A stretch of DNA of 64,000 nt from assembly GCA_019637155.1 (NCBI GenBank), contig JAHBWE010000005.1, positions 460,187 through 524,186 of the forward strand. The letters run 5' to 3'. The notes beneath the pieces are model-generated. The model was not told where the DNA came from. It worked only from the letters and a program-made list of their open reading frames with translations, and ran no database searches. Numbering within the stretch: the first letter of the stretch is position 1; the number at the start of each line of letters is the position of its first letter. This stretch comes from Labilithrix sp. (GTDB lineage Bacteria; Myxococcota_A; Polyangia; Polyangiales; Polyangiaceae). Below are positions 1 to 12,017 of this stretch, piece by piece. The translations under genes were made by a program, and so were the position numbers.

Positions 1-389
1 CTCGTGAGCTCGATGTCGTTCACGGTCGGGTGCGCCGCCGGCTCTAGGTACTGGATCACGACCGGGAGCGGCGCCCCCTCACCCGTCTTCGATACGCGCT
101 CGATGTAGCCCGTCGCGATGAAGCGGCGGTTCACCGCCGAGACGCCGGGGACGCGGCGCACGACGTCGAGCGACGGCATCTCCGTGTCCGACGCGGGCGT
201 GAACTGGACCTCGAGGTCGGCGAGGCGGAGCTTCTCCGCCCACGCATCACGTGTAGAATACAGGCTCTCCTGCGCCACGTACCCGCCGCCGAGCGCGGCG
301 GCCTGGAGCGTGAGGATGAGCGCGATGAGCGCGAAGCGGCCCTTGGCGCGGAGGAGCTCGCGCCACGCGAACTTGAGGAGCGTGCCCAT
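1..389 (-). CDS. FtsX-like ABC transporter permease (N-terminal part, cut by window edge)
   Basis: Read on the minus strand from ATG at 389, the product begins MGTLLKFAWRELLRAKGRF, followed by a hydrophobic segment (about residues 18-38) and then an extracytoplasmic stretch with the look of a MacB-type core (PSLDVVRRVPGVSAVNRRF). This is the usual N-terminus of FtsX/LolE/MacB permeases. The start overlaps the stop of the upstream ATPase gene by one base (TGATG), so the two are translationally coupled. The 3' end lies beyond base 1. Role inferred: membrane half of a LolCDE/MacB-like exporter that moves lipoproteins or other substrates out of the inner membrane. Confidence 0.85.
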   Translation of the reverse strand, partial: MGTLLKFAWRELLRAKGRFALIALILTLQAAALGGGYVAQESLYSTRDAWAEKLRLADLEVQFTPASDTEMPSLDVVRRVPGVSAVNRRFIATGYIERVSKTGEGAPLPVVIQYLEPAAHPTVNDIELT

Positions 390-1162
390 CACTCACCGAC
401 GGCGCGGAAGCGACGGAGCGGGAGGTGCGAGACCCCCGAGGCCTGGCGCACGACCGGCACCTCGCCGCTCGTCTCGAGCATGTTGCCGTGGCCGAGGACG
501 CGGCCGTCGCGGAGGCGGATGACGGAGTCGACGCGGCTCGCGAGCTCGGGATCGTGCGTGACCATGACGCAGGTGACGCCGCTCTGGCGCTGGAGGTCGA
601 GCATGCACTGGAAGATGCGCTCGCCCGACTCCTCGTCGAGGTTGCCGGTCGGCTCGTCCGCGAGGAGCAGCTGCGGCTCGCGCGCGAGGACGCGGGCGAC
701 CGCGACGCGCTGCTGCTGGCCGCCGGAGAGCTGCGACGGGAACCGGTTCGCGAGGTCGGCCATGCCGACCTTGGCGAGGTAGTCGAGGGCGCGGGCGCGG
801 CGCGCGGGGGCCTTGAGGCCGAGGAACTCGAGGCCGGCCTCGACGTTCTCGACCGCGGTGAGCGACGGGAGCAAGTTGTAGAACTGGAAGACGAAGCCGA
901 TCGCCTTGCGGCGGTACTCGGTGAGCTCGCGGTTCGAGGCGCGGTTGAGATCGAGGCCGCCGACGACGACGCTTCCCGCGTCGCCCTTGTCGAGACCGCC
1001 GAGGATCGAGAGGAGCGTGGTCTTGCCGCAGCCGGAGGGGCCGACGATGGCGCTGAACGAGCCGCGCTCGAACTTCATCGAGACCTCGCGGAGGACGGTC
1101 GTGGAGACCGAGCCCTGCTTGTACGTCTTGTACAGATCCTTGATCTCGACGATGGCGCTCAT
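389..1162 (-). CDS. ABC transporter ATP-binding protein, LolD/MacB family
   Basis: A 257-residue ATPase with Walker A GPSGCGKTT, Q-loop in FVFQFYNLLPSLT, signature LSGGQQQRVAVARVL, and Walker B LLLADEPTGNLD. The VFQFYNL and EPTGNLD wording is typical of the LolD/MacB/FtsE subgroup that drives FtsX-type permeases. It lies 27 bp downstream of an outer-membrane lipoprotein-sorting-like gene and overlaps the permease start by one base. The C-terminal extension of roughly 30 residues is not typical of LolD and has no recognisable motif. It is expected to power the adjacent permease; the exported substrate cannot be read from sequence. Confidence 0.93.
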   Translation of the reverse strand: MSAIVEIKDLYKTYKQGSVSTTVLREVSMKFERGSFSAIVGPSGCGKTTLLSILGGLDKGDAGSVVVGGLDLNRASNRELTEYRRKAIGFVFQFYNLLPSLTAVENVEAGLEFLGLKAPARRARALDYLAKVGMADLANRFPSQLSGGQQQRVAVARVLAREPQLLLADEPTGNLDEESGERIFQCMLDLQRQSGVTCVMVTHDPELASRVDSVIRLRDGRVLGHGNMLETSGEVPVVRQASGVSHLPLRRFRAVGE

Positions 1163-1189
1163 TGGACGTTCTCCCTCTGCCTCAATCTC

Positions 1190-1975
1190 TCACTGCTTCT
1201 CGAGCGCGCGAACCGAGAAGTTGTCCATCGGGATGTCTTCGCGGCGGTTGATCTTGTCGAGGGAGAGGTCCGTCGTGCGGCCCGTCTTGTTGTCCGTCAT
1301 CTTCGAGCCGGTGATGAACCAGCGGCCCGCGTGCTTCTGGATCTCGCGCGAGAGGAGCGTCTTCACCGGCGAGCCGCCCTTGTTGTACATGACGTACTTG
1401 AGCGGGACGTAGTTGTCCTTGCGGACCCACAGCTCGATCTTGCCGTACACCGCGTCGCTGTTCTTCGGCGTCGCCATGAGGTGGTAGCACTCGAACTTGC
1501 CGACCTTCTCGTCGCCCTTCTTCACCGCGTCGCTCTGGCGGAGGTCGCGGCCGTCGAGGTCCGCGTACGAGAAGTCGGTGCCCATGAAGGAGTCGGCGCG
1601 GTTCGAGCCCGCGATGCGGCGCGAGCGCTTCAGCTCCGGCGTGTAGAGGAAGCGCTCGTCGTCGGCGCCGCTGTTCTGGACCTGAAGGAACTTCATGCCC
1701 GCGACGTCGGCCGGCGCGGAGAACGTGATGACGCTCTTGCCGAGCGGCGGCGCGTACTTGCGGCTCTTGCCCTCGAAGGCGAGCGAGCGGGTCTTGCCGC
1801 TGGTCTCGGTGACGACCGCCTTCGCGTTGACCTCGGCGCCGCCCATGCCCCACGGATCGGACTCCGCGACCTTGGCGACGATCTGCGAGGCGGTCAGCTC
1901 GGGGGCCTGAGCGCCCGCGACGGAGACGGTGACGGCGGCAGCGACGACGAAGGAGAGGGCGAACGAGGTCTTCAT
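1190..1975 (-). CDS. periplasmic outer-membrane lipoprotein-sorting protein (LolA-like, PF17131 type)
   Basis: A 261-residue secreted protein with a Sec signal (MKTSFALSFVVAAAVTVSVAGAQA, cleaved after AQA). The mature part has hallmarks of the long LolA-like family: an early FEGKSRKYAPPLGKSVITFSAP block, a YTPELKRSRRIAGSNRADSF block, then FSYADLDGRD. Members are predicted periplasmic carriers for lipophilic cargo, commonly encoded with FtsX-type ABC exporters. The gene is first in a three-gene operon with the ATPase and permease. Cargo and direction of transport are not visible. ATG at 1975 places the signal peptide exactly at the N-terminus. Confidence 0.88.
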   Translation of the reverse strand: MKTSFALSFVVAAAVTVSVAGAQAPELTASQIVAKVAESDPWGMGGAEVNAKAVVTETSGKTRSLAFEGKSRKYAPPLGKSVITFSAPADVAGMKFLQVQNSGADDERFLYTPELKRSRRIAGSNRADSFMGTDFSYADLDGRDLRQSDAVKKGDEKVGKFECYHLMATPKNSDAVYGKIELWVRKDNYVPLKYVMYNKGGSPVKTLLSREIQKHAGRWFITGSKMTDNKTGRTTDLSLDKINRREDIPMDNFSVRALEKQ

Positions 1976-2298
1976 TGCAGTGGCTCCTGGGCTCCTGGGG
2001 TTCCGGCGTTTCGTCCGGCGACGCAGACACGTATCGCAACGTCGGTGCCAGGCGCCTCTCGGCCCCTTTCGCTCACGAGACCCCCAAATTTCAGCCGGTT
2101 TTCGCTCCGTCGGAACAATTCGATCTGGATCGGAACGAGAGAGGCGTTGTCACGCTGCGATGACAGTCCCGGGGATTTCAGAATCCAGGCTCGCTTCACC
2201 TACACAGTCCCCACGCACGAAAGCGGGCGCCTCGGGCCCGTCCTCCTCTAGTGCGCCCCCGCTGCCATCCCGGTACGGCTCTTGTACGCTGATGAGGC
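1976..2298. promoter_or_regulatory. divergent intergenic region between sorting operon and Cys-rich lipoprotein gene
   Basis: This 323-bp gap separates divergently transcribed genes and must hold both promoters. Its middle (about 2085-2165) is distinctly less GC-rich than its surroundings. It contains a short dyad TGTCA-N8-TGACA (2148-2165) and two TCGGAAC words about 20 bp apart (near 2110 and 2131). No small gene with convincing coding character was seen in it. Operator function is only a suggestion. Confidence 0.4.
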
Positions 2299-3630
2299 GT
2301 GCGCCACCTCGTAACGCTCGTCCTCTGCCTCGCGTTCATCGCCTGCACCGTCGCCGAGATCCCCGGCGATGCGTCGGAGGGCGGCGCTGCGCTCGACCCG
2401 AAGGCCGGGACGGTGAACTCGCGCGCGAAGGACGGCGTCTGCGAGCCCGGCTCCGAGCCGGTGAAGGCGGAGAAGATCGATCCGGAGAAGCTCACGCCGT
2501 GCGAGTGCAAGAACGGCGGCAAGGCGCGCTGCGCGCCGAAGGACCGGCTCCCGGAGACGCTCGTCAACCAGCTCGACGACTGCGACGGCGGCGCGGGCTC
2601 CTGCGTGCCGGACACGGTCATCGCGAGCGGCGGCGCTCCGCTCGGCGAGTGCAAGTCGGCGGGCAAGTCGGGGCGCTGCCTCTCGCTCTGCGTCCCGCGC
2701 GTCGCCGAGAACCTCAAGTACCTCACCCGCGGCGACGGCGACTCGTGCCCCGAGGACGAGCGCTGCATCCCCTGCGTCGATCCGCTGACCGGCGAGGCGA
2801 CGGGCATCTGCAACATCGACTCGATCGAGGAGGGCTCCACCGTCTGCCGCGCGAGCGGCACCGCGGCGGCGGGCAGCGGCATCGACATCAAGCCGGGCGA
2901 GAAGGTGACCTGCCCGTTCAGCGGCACGCCCGGCGATCCGAACCGGTTCCCCACCTGCGGGACCGGCGGTCGCTGCCTCGAGAACGCGCTCGTCCCCGCC
3001 GACATCGCGAAGCGCCTGAGCTCGTGCCCCGCCGCCGAAGGGAAGCCGGGCCTCTGCATCCCCGAGATCTACGTCGTCGAGAAGGGCAAGCACCTCCCCG
3101 GCAAGTGCTCCTCGTTCGCGGGCATCGAGGGCCGCTGCTTCAGCATGGTCTTCAAGGATGTGCAGGAGCAGTCGGACGTCCTCGCGCAGGACGCGTGCAA
3201 GGCGGACGAGCGCTGCTTGCCCTGCTTCAACCCGGCGACGGGGAAGCCGACCGGCGCGTGCGAGTCGGTCGAGTGCGACAAGGCATCGACCGAGGCGATC
3301 GCGCTGAAGGAGTGCTGCAACCGTCAGGGCGCGATGCGCGGCAAGTGCGTGCCGTCGACGGACGTGCCGTCCGAGTACCAGAAGCGCTTGCTCCGTCACC
3401 AGTGCGACAAGGGCGATCTCTGCGCGCCGAGCGATCAGATCGACACCGACGGCAAGGCGGTGCGCTGCGCCTCCGACGCCGAGCCGGGCGTCTGCGTGAG
3501 CGACTGCATCAACATCGGCCTCTTCGAGGGCATCTTCATCAGCCGCGGGAGCTGCCGCGCCGACCAGAAGTGCATCCCGTGCAAGGGCCCGCTCGGCCGT
3601 CCCACCGGCGCGCCCGGCTGTCCGAAGTAG
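2299..3630 (+). CDS. cysteine-rich secreted lipoprotein
   Basis: A 443-residue protein starting at GTG 2299, with a signal peptide ending in the lipobox LAFIAC, so lipidation at that Cys is predicted. The mature part holds dozens of cysteines in recurring modules: CxPxxxxP, RCxxxCxPR, and DERC(I/L)PC(V/F)(D/N)P-TG--TG-C repeated three times (near residues 154, 306 and 425). This is a typical myxobacterial Cys-rich surface-lipoprotein architecture, probably disulfide-stabilised outside the cytoplasm. No enzymatic motif is seen and the function is unknown. It is transcribed alone and convergent with the cytochrome-like gene downstream. Confidence 0.82.
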   Translation: MRHLVTLVLCLAFIACTVAEIPGDASEGGAALDPKAGTVNSRAKDGVCEPGSEPVKAEKIDPEKLTPCECKNGGKARCAPKDRLPETLVNQLDDCDGGAGSCVPDTVIASGGAPLGECKSAGKSGRCLSLCVPRVAENLKYLTRGDGDSCPEDERCIPCVDPLTGEATGICNIDSIEEGSTVCRASGTAAAGSGIDIKPGEKVTCPFSGTPGDPNRFPTCGTGGRCLENALVPADIAKRLSSCPAAEGKPGLCIPEIYVVEKGKHLPGKCSSFAGIEGRCFSMVFKDVQEQSDVLAQDACKADERCLPCFNPATGKPTGACESVECDKASTEAIALKECCNRQGAMRGKCVPSTDVPSEYQKRLLRHQCDKGDLCAPSDQIDTDGKAVRCASDAEPGVCVSDCINIGLFEGIFISRGSCRADQKCIPCKGPLGRPTGAPGCPK

Positions 3631-3645
3631 AGGCGAAGCAGCGGA

Positions 3646-3671
3646 GGATGCGCGCGTCTTCGCGCGCGTCC
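3646..3671. terminator. hairpin between convergent genes, likely bidirectional terminator
   Basis: GGATGCGCGCG (3646-3656), loop TCTT, then CGCGCGCGTCC (3661-3671): an 11-bp stem with one G-U wobble. It lies in the 40-bp gap between two convergent genes and touches the stop codon of the minus-strand gene. No long T tract follows, so it may act in both directions as a structure-only terminator. Confidence 0.6.
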
Positions 3672-5443
3672 TACGGCTGCGAGCGGGGTGCAGGGGGCGG
3701 AGCCCCCGGCGTTGAAGACTTGAGCGCGACGTCGGTGGCGACGAGCGTCTCCTTGCCTTCGCCGTTCATGTCGCGGACGAGGAAGTAGAGCCAGCCGTCC
3801 GCGCGGAAGTGCGGGTAGAGCGCGTACTGGTTCGGGCCCATGTTCGTGACCTGGATGACGCGGCCGGTGAGGAGGTCGGTCATCGTGACGTTCGCGCTCG
3901 AGACCGGCTTCGCGCCCTCGTTCGCCGCCGGCGCAGGCTCGCTGTAGCGGTGCGTGACGACGAAGCGCTCGTCGAACGAGGTCATCACCTTGGTCCCGCC
4001 GCCGCAGATCGTGCCGATGACCTCGGCGTCCGCGCCGACGTCGCCGGTGGCGGGATCGATCTTCGTCGTGATCTTGCGGATCGTGTAGCCGCTCGTCGCC
4101 GGCTTCGAGCCGAAGCGCGTGAAGAGGAGGCGGCTCGACGGCGAGAACATCTGGTCGCCCTCGAGCGGGGTGGAGAGGTTCACCGGCTTCTTCGGCTTGA
4201 AGCCGATGCCGTCCGGCACCATTGGCGTGAGCACGGTCGTCGACTCGACCTCGAAGCCCTCGAGCGGCGCGGTGACCTGGTTGCCGCCGTCGTCGTTGAC
4301 GTGGGCGCCGGTCGACATCCAGAAGGTCTGGCCGTCGAGCGAGGCGCCGATGCTCTGGTAGACGCTGTCCGCGACCGACGTGCAGCTCGGCTCATTGAGC
4401 GTGAGGAGCGGCTCCTTCTGCTGCGCCGCGGTCGCGAGCGCGCTCTGGCGGCAGACCTTGATCGGCCCGGGCTGGGGGGAGGAGAGGTTCGTGCCCGCGA
4501 ACGAGACGCCGTCGTTGTTCGGGAAGAAGACGGGGTCGTAGCGCGCGTCGACCTTGATCGGCGGCGCCTCCTTGGCGGCCTGAAGGTCGACGATCGCGGC
4601 GGCGGTGAACTGGCCGTAGCCGACGTAGCGGCCGTCGGCGGAGCTGCGGACCCAGTAGCTCGTCTTCGGGAAGTCGCGCAGCACGCGCATCGTCTGATCG
4701 AGGCCGGCGGGCTTCCACGTCTCGGCCGCGAGCGGCAGCGACGTGAGGCAGTCCTCCGGGTTCGTCGCGGCGCCGCAGCCGTACATCGGCGTGGCCTCGT
4801 CGGCGAGGCGCGCGCCCCAGCCGGCGGTCTTCATCTCGAGGAGGTGGGCCTGGAGCTTGGGGTTCGCCACGTCGGTCACGCACGTCTCGGGCTCGGGCGG
4901 TCCGCCGAAGACCTCGTTGAAGGCGGGCATCCCGTTGAACACCCAGGCGACGACCTTCTCGAACTCCTCCTTCGTCATCTGCGGGACGAAGGAGCCGACC
5001 GGCATCGCCACGCCGCGGAACGCGTCGAAGCGCGCGCCCGACGGGTCGGCGTTCGTGAAGGTCTCCTCGAGGAAGTTGGCGCCGCCGGTCCAGAGCCCGA
5101 GGCGCGCCGACGAGTACCGGGCGGTGGGGTCGTTCTTGTCGTCGCTCATGCACGCGACGCGCGCGGCCGGCTCGAGCTCGGGCTGGTTGAAGCACTCCCA
5201 CGCGACGTTGAACATCTGCTCGGCCCAGCGCTTCACGTCGCTCCGCGAGGCGGTGTGGCACTGGTTGCAGTGTGCATGCTCTCCGGAGATGACGTCCTTC
5301 GCGTCGCGCGCGAGCTTGAGCTGCGCCTCCGTCGCGCGCGCCTCGCTCGTCCCGGTGCTCTCGTCGCGAGGCTCGGCGCACCCGGCGATCGCCGCCGTGC
5401 TGCCTGCCGTGATCAAAGCCCCGAGAAGGATGAACGAACGCAT
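3671..5443 (-). CDS. lipoprotein with N-terminal cytochrome c-type haem site and C-terminal propeller-like region
   Basis: A 590-residue product with lipobox AAIAGC near residue 21. It has one haem-c motif CNQCH (about residues 59-63), followed by a probable distal-ligand region in GGANFLEETFTNADPSGARFDAFRGVAMPVGSFVPQMTKEEF. The C-terminal two thirds contains repeated GDQMFSPSSRLLFTRFG- and ADGWLYFLVRDMNGEGK-type segments resembling TolB/WD propeller blades. It is predicted to be a lipid-anchored periplasmic or outer-membrane electron carrier or haem sensor. Its redox partner is unknown and no oxidase genes are adjacent. Confidence 0.8.
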   Translation of the reverse strand: MRSFILLGALITAGSTAAIAGCAEPRDESTGTSEARATEAQLKLARDAKDVISGEHAHCNQCHTASRSDVKRWAEQMFNVAWECFNQPELEPAARVACMSDDKNDPTARYSSARLGLWTGGANFLEETFTNADPSGARFDAFRGVAMPVGSFVPQMTKEEFEKVVAWVFNGMPAFNEVFGGPPEPETCVTDVANPKLQAHLLEMKTAGWGARLADEATPMYGCGAATNPEDCLTSLPLAAETWKPAGLDQTMRVLRDFPKTSYWVRSSADGRYVGYGQFTAAAIVDLQAAKEAPPIKVDARYDPVFFPNNDGVSFAGTNLSSPQPGPIKVCRQSALATAAQQKEPLLTLNEPSCTSVADSVYQSIGASLDGQTFWMSTGAHVNDDGGNQVTAPLEGFEVESTTVLTPMVPDGIGFKPKKPVNLSTPLEGDQMFSPSSRLLFTRFGSKPATSGYTIRKITTKIDPATGDVGADAEVIGTICGGGTKVMTSFDERFVVTHRYSEPAPAANEGAKPVSSANVTMTDLLTGRVIQVTNMGPNQYALYPHFRADGWLYFLVRDMNGEGKETLVATDVALKSSTPGAPPPAPRSQP

Positions 5444-5546
5444 GGGTGCCTCTGTAGGTGAGTGTGTGTTCTAGCGCACCTCAGCCGATCCGCCAGGTGG
5501 TCCCGGGCGTTCGCTCCGAATTGGTCAAGCTTTTGAAATGTGGCTC

Positions 5547-7529
<1,983 letters not shown>

Positions 7530-7580
7530 GTTCCGGGAGCATAACCCTTCGCCGGGCGCCTGCTAACCGGTGCTCGCCTA

Positions 7581-7610
7581 CTCGTTTTCTTATTCAGGCT
7601 CGTTTTCTTG

Positions 7611-7630
<20 letters not shown>
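7581..7630. repeat. three copies of an 11-bp word at the end of the FHA regulator gene
   Basis: CTCGTTTTCTT occurs at 7581-7591, 7599-7609 and 7620-7630. On the minus strand the first copy encountered lies inside the C-terminal codons of the FHA-sigma54 regulator (tail EQENELE). After the TAA stop the same coding words recur in frame (QENEPE, stop, ENE, stop). This looks like a tandem duplication of the gene's 3' end. Confidence 0.75.
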
Positions 7631-9008
<1,378 letters not shown>

Positions 9009-9239
9009 GATCGTACACGCCCCACGCCGCGGAGGCGCCGGCTGTGTAGCGGGCGCGGAGCGCGGAGCGCGGGGCCTTCGCGCGGAGCAAGCCCGCCGGC
9101 CGCGGTGCGTGGAGCTTCTTTTCTTAGGCCTGCACTGACGTCATCTCCACCTACGGCCTCTTTCCGTGGGGCGCGGGTGGGCCTTCTGACCTACAACGCC
9201 ACGGGGTCACAACGAGGACGACCTCACCAAGCCCGCGCC

Positions 9240-9620
9240 CCCTCGGCTCCGCCCGACAAGTCCCTCGCACAGCCCGCGCCCTCCGCGCCTCGGCTCCGCC
9301 GAAAAGATCCTCGAACGGATGTCCGCTCCCCTCGGCTCCGCCCGACAAAGTTCCTCGTACGGATGCCCGCGTGCCCTCCGTGCCTCGGCTCGGTCGAAGG
9401 GTCCTCGTACAGATGCCCCGTGCGCCCGGTGCCTCGGCTCGGCCGAGGTCCTCGAACGAATGTCCACTCCCTCGGCTCCGCCGAAAAGTCCTCGAACGAT
9501 GTCGCGCTGCAGCTCGGGTCCGAACGGATGTCCGCCTCCTCGGCTCAACCGACAACGTCACTCGTACGAATGTCTGCGTCTCCACGGCTTCAGCCGACAA
9601 CGTCACTCGTACGGATTCGC
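9240..9620. repeat. intergenic family of about eight imperfect hairpin repeats
   Basis: The gap 9009-9602 contains no convincing gene, but from 9240 a unit of roughly 40-55 bp recurs about eight times. Each unit has CCTCGGCTCCGCCGA-like sequence, which folds on itself (TCGGC-TCC-GCCGA), followed by TCCTCG(A/T)ACG(G/A)ATGTCC-like sequence. Starts are near 9240, 9287, 9330, 9382, 9432, 9470, 9539 and 9583. Loop variants such as CGGCTTCAGCCG keep the stem, suggesting the structure is maintained. The last copy runs into the 3' end of the kinase gene. It resembles a REP/BIME-like family. The stretch 9009-9239 holds nothing recognisable. Confidence 0.7.
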
Positions 9621-12017
9621 AGGCGGCCGCTTCGGCTTCGCGCTCGTCGCGGGTGCGGGTTGCGCCGGCGCAGGTGAAGGTTGTGCGGGTGCGGGTTGTG
9701 CGGGTGCGGGTAGCGCGGGCGCGGGTTGCGCGGGTGCGGTTGGACGTGCGGGAGTTGGGCGCGGGCTCGGACGTGGCGCGGGCGTGGGCTTCGCGAGCGC
9801 GCTCGCCGGTGCGGACGGAGGCTCCGCCGTCGTCGATCCGGTGCTCTCGGTCGAGGGTGGCGTGGCGCTCGCGGATGCAGCTTCGATCGGGGCGGCGCCG
9901 CCGCTCGGCGCGCCCGCGCTGCTCCCGGGCGCGGCGGCGCGATCGGAATCGGACCGACTCGCGAGCACGCCGACGACGAGCGCGATCGCGACAACGACCG
10001 CCCCGCCAATCACGAGCGGCACGAAGGATCGCGTCGGCGGCGCGGGTACGACGTCGTCGGCCCCCAGCGTCGGCATGCCGACGGCATGGCGCGATACCCC
10101 ATCTCCGGCCGCCCAAGCTTCGCCCGGCGGCGTCGGCATGCCGACGGCAGCGTGCGAGAACCCCTCTCCGGCGCCGCGCGTCTCGCCCGGCGGTACCGGC
10201 ACACCGCCGCCATGGAGCAGCGGACCAGACGCAGGCGATGTCGGCATGCCAACGGCGCCATGGAGCAGAGGGTCGGATCCGGGCGGTGTCGGCATGCCGA
10301 CTGTGGCATGGAGCAGGGGATCGGACCCAGGCGGTGTCGGCATGCCGACGGCGCCGTGGGGTCGAGGACCGGACGCAGGTGGTGTCTGCATGCCGGCGCC
10401 GCCTGGGTCGGCCGAGCGGTGCGTCGCCGCCATAGCTGCGGCAAGCGTCGGCGCGGCTGCAAGCGTCGGCGCAGCAACGAGCGTCGGCGCGGCTTCGCGC
10501 GCGGCCCTGACAAGCGTCGGCGCAGCAACGAGCGTTGGCGCGGCTGCAAGCGTTGGCGTGGCTACGAGCGTTGGCGCGGCTGCGACCGTTGGCGTGGCAA
10601 GGAGCGTCGGCGCGGCGAGCGTCGGTGCGGCGTCGGCGGAGCGCTGCGTCGCGCCGAACGCGGGCGGCGCACCGCTTTGGTTCGGCCCCGTTGGCATGCC
10701 GACCGACGGCATGCCGACAGGCGCGGCGTCAGGAACGGTCGCCGCCGCCACGGTCGCGAGGAGCGAAGCCGTGACCGTCGCAGGCACTCCCGCGGTCGGT
10801 GGCGCGCCTGCGGTCGGTGGCGCGCCTGCGGTCGGTGGCGCGCCTGCGGTCGGTGGCGCGCCTGCGGTCGGTGGCGCGCCTGCGGTCGGTGGCATCGCGG
10901 TGCGGGGGATGCCGGCGGTCATCGTTACGGATGCGACGGGCTCTGCGGACGCGGCGAGATCTGCGGAGGGGGCTGCGACGGCTGGTGGTAGCGGCGCGGG
11001 GGCGAGGGGGGACATCACGGCGGCGCCAGCGCCGAGGCTTGCGAGCGAGGGCTCGTGGGCGAGCTTCGTGCGGACCTGTGCGCGGCGCTCCTCGATCTTT
11101 GGGCCGATGAGCTCCTTCAGCGTCGTCGCGACCTCGGTGTGGGTCCCCAGCAGGCCCGCTTCGCTCGCCGCCGTCTCGAGCGCCGCGCCCATCGCGGCCG
11201 CGTTCTGGAAGCGCGCGGCGGCGGACTTCTCGAGCGCGCACGCGAGCACGTCGTCGAGCGGGGCGAGGCGTGGGTCGAGCGTCGAGACGCGCGGCGTCGC
11301 GACGTCGAGGATGCGTCGCATCGTCTCCGCCTCGTTGTCGGCGCGGAAGCAGCGCTTTCCCGTCAGCGCCTCCCAGAGCACGACGCCGACGGCGAAGATG
11401 TCGAAGCGTCGATCGATCGGCTCGCCGCGCAGGTACTCCGGCGCCATGTACGCGAGCTTGCCCTTGAGGCTGCCGTCGCTCGTCGATTGCATCGCGTTCT
11501 TCTTCGCGAACTTCGCGACGCCGAAGTCGGTGACGCGCGCGATGCCGTCCTCGCCGACGAGAATGTTCTGCGGGGAGATGTCTCGATGCACGAGACCGAC
11601 CGGACGCGAGCGCTCATCCACGAGCTCGTGCGCGGCGTGGAGCCCGGCGCACGCGTCGCGCAGGATGCGGACCGCGACGCGCGCGGGGATCCGCGGATCG
11701 CCCGCCGTCCGGCGGCTCGCGGCGACGAGGAGCTCACCGAGAGACCCGCCTTCGATGAAGTCCATCACGAGGCTGAGCGAGTCGCCGTCAACCTCGACGT
11801 CGCGTACGTCGACGACGTTCGCGTGCCGGATCATCGACGCGAGCCGCGCCTCCGCGATGAGCTCGTCGCGGAAACCAGGGCTCTCGAGGAGATGGGGATG
11901 CGGCTTCTTGATCGCGACGAGCTGCCGGAAACCCAGCGCACCGCGCGCGGTGCCGATCCAGACCGACGCCATGCCTCCGGACGCGAGCTTGAGCAGCGCC
12001 TCGTACCGAGCGGCCAT
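9603..12017 (-). CDS. Ser/Thr protein kinase with long Pro/Ala-rich repetitive linker and C-terminal transmembrane segment
   Basis: An 804-residue kinase. The N-terminal catalytic domain (about residues 1-270) shows SGGMASVWIGTA, VAIKK, VHRDISPQNILV, and DFGVAKFAKK with MAPEYLRGE. HRDISPQN is the variant common in myxobacterial kinases. Beyond it lies about 400 residues of low complexity: AGAPPT repeats, AAPTLV repeats, and repeated VGMPT-P blocks. A single hydrophobic helix (VIGGAVVVAIALVVGVLAS) and a Pro/Ala-rich tail ending NPYE follow. The protein is probably membrane-anchored with a flexible linker. It is divergent from the ROK gene, 52 bp away. The substrate is not visible. Confidence 0.9.
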   Translation of the reverse strand: MAARYEALLKLASGGMASVWIGTARGALGFRQLVAIKKPHPHLLESPGFRDELIAEARLASMIRHANVVDVRDVEVDGDSLSLVMDFIEGGSLGELLVAASRRTAGDPRIPARVAVRILRDACAGLHAAHELVDERSRPVGLVHRDISPQNILVGEDGIARVTDFGVAKFAKKNAMQSTSDGSLKGKLAYMAPEYLRGEPIDRRFDIFAVGVVLWEALTGKRCFRADNEAETMRRILDVATPRVSTLDPRLAPLDDVLACALEKSAAARFQNAAAMGAALETAASEAGLLGTHTEVATTLKELIGPKIEERRAQVRTKLAHEPSLASLGAGAAVMSPLAPAPLPPAVAAPSADLAASAEPVASVTMTAGIPRTAMPPTAGAPPTAGAPPTAGAPPTAGAPPTAGAPPTAGVPATVTASLLATVAAATVPDAAPVGMPSVGMPTGPNQSGAPPAFGATQRSADAAPTLAAPTLLATPTVAAAPTLVATPTLAAAPTLVAAPTLVRAAREAAPTLVAAPTLAAAPTLAAAMAATHRSADPGGAGMQTPPASGPRPHGAVGMPTPPGSDPLLHATVGMPTPPGSDPLLHGAVGMPTSPASGPLLHGGGVPVPPGETRGAGEGFSHAAVGMPTPPGEAWAAGDGVSRHAVGMPTLGADDVVPAPPTRSFVPLVIGGAVVVAIALVVGVLASRSDSDRAAAPGSSAGAPSGGAAPIEAASASATPPSTESTGSTTAEPPSAPASALAKPTPAPRPSPRPTPARPTAPAQPAPALPAPAQPAPAQPSPAPAQPAPATSAKPKRPPANPYE
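10069..10718. repeat. dispersed 14-bp perfect palindromes GTCGGCATGCCGAC inside the kinase gene
   Basis: Four exact copies lie at 10069-10082, 10132-10145, 10288-10301 and 10336-10349. One-mismatch variants lie at 10240-10253, 10690-10703 and 10705-10718. Each encodes VGMPT in the kinase linker, and because the word is palindromic it also reads VGMPT on the opposite strand. Spacing is irregular. Confidence 0.85.
10792..10893. repeat. 18-bp tandem repeat array coding for AGAPPT hexapeptides
   Basis: GCGGTCGGTGGCGCGCCT is repeated exactly five times head to tail (10792-10881), followed by a partial sixth copy to 10893. The copies are identical at the DNA level, which suggests recent slippage or gene conversion. 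They encode a Pro-rich hexapeptide in the kinase linker, so copy number may vary between strains without frameshift. Confidence 0.9.

Noticed and set aside
10792..10893. Tandem 18-bp repeats considered as a CRISPR-like array
   Set aside because: Units are head to tail with no spacers and code for a Pro-rich hexapeptide in frame.
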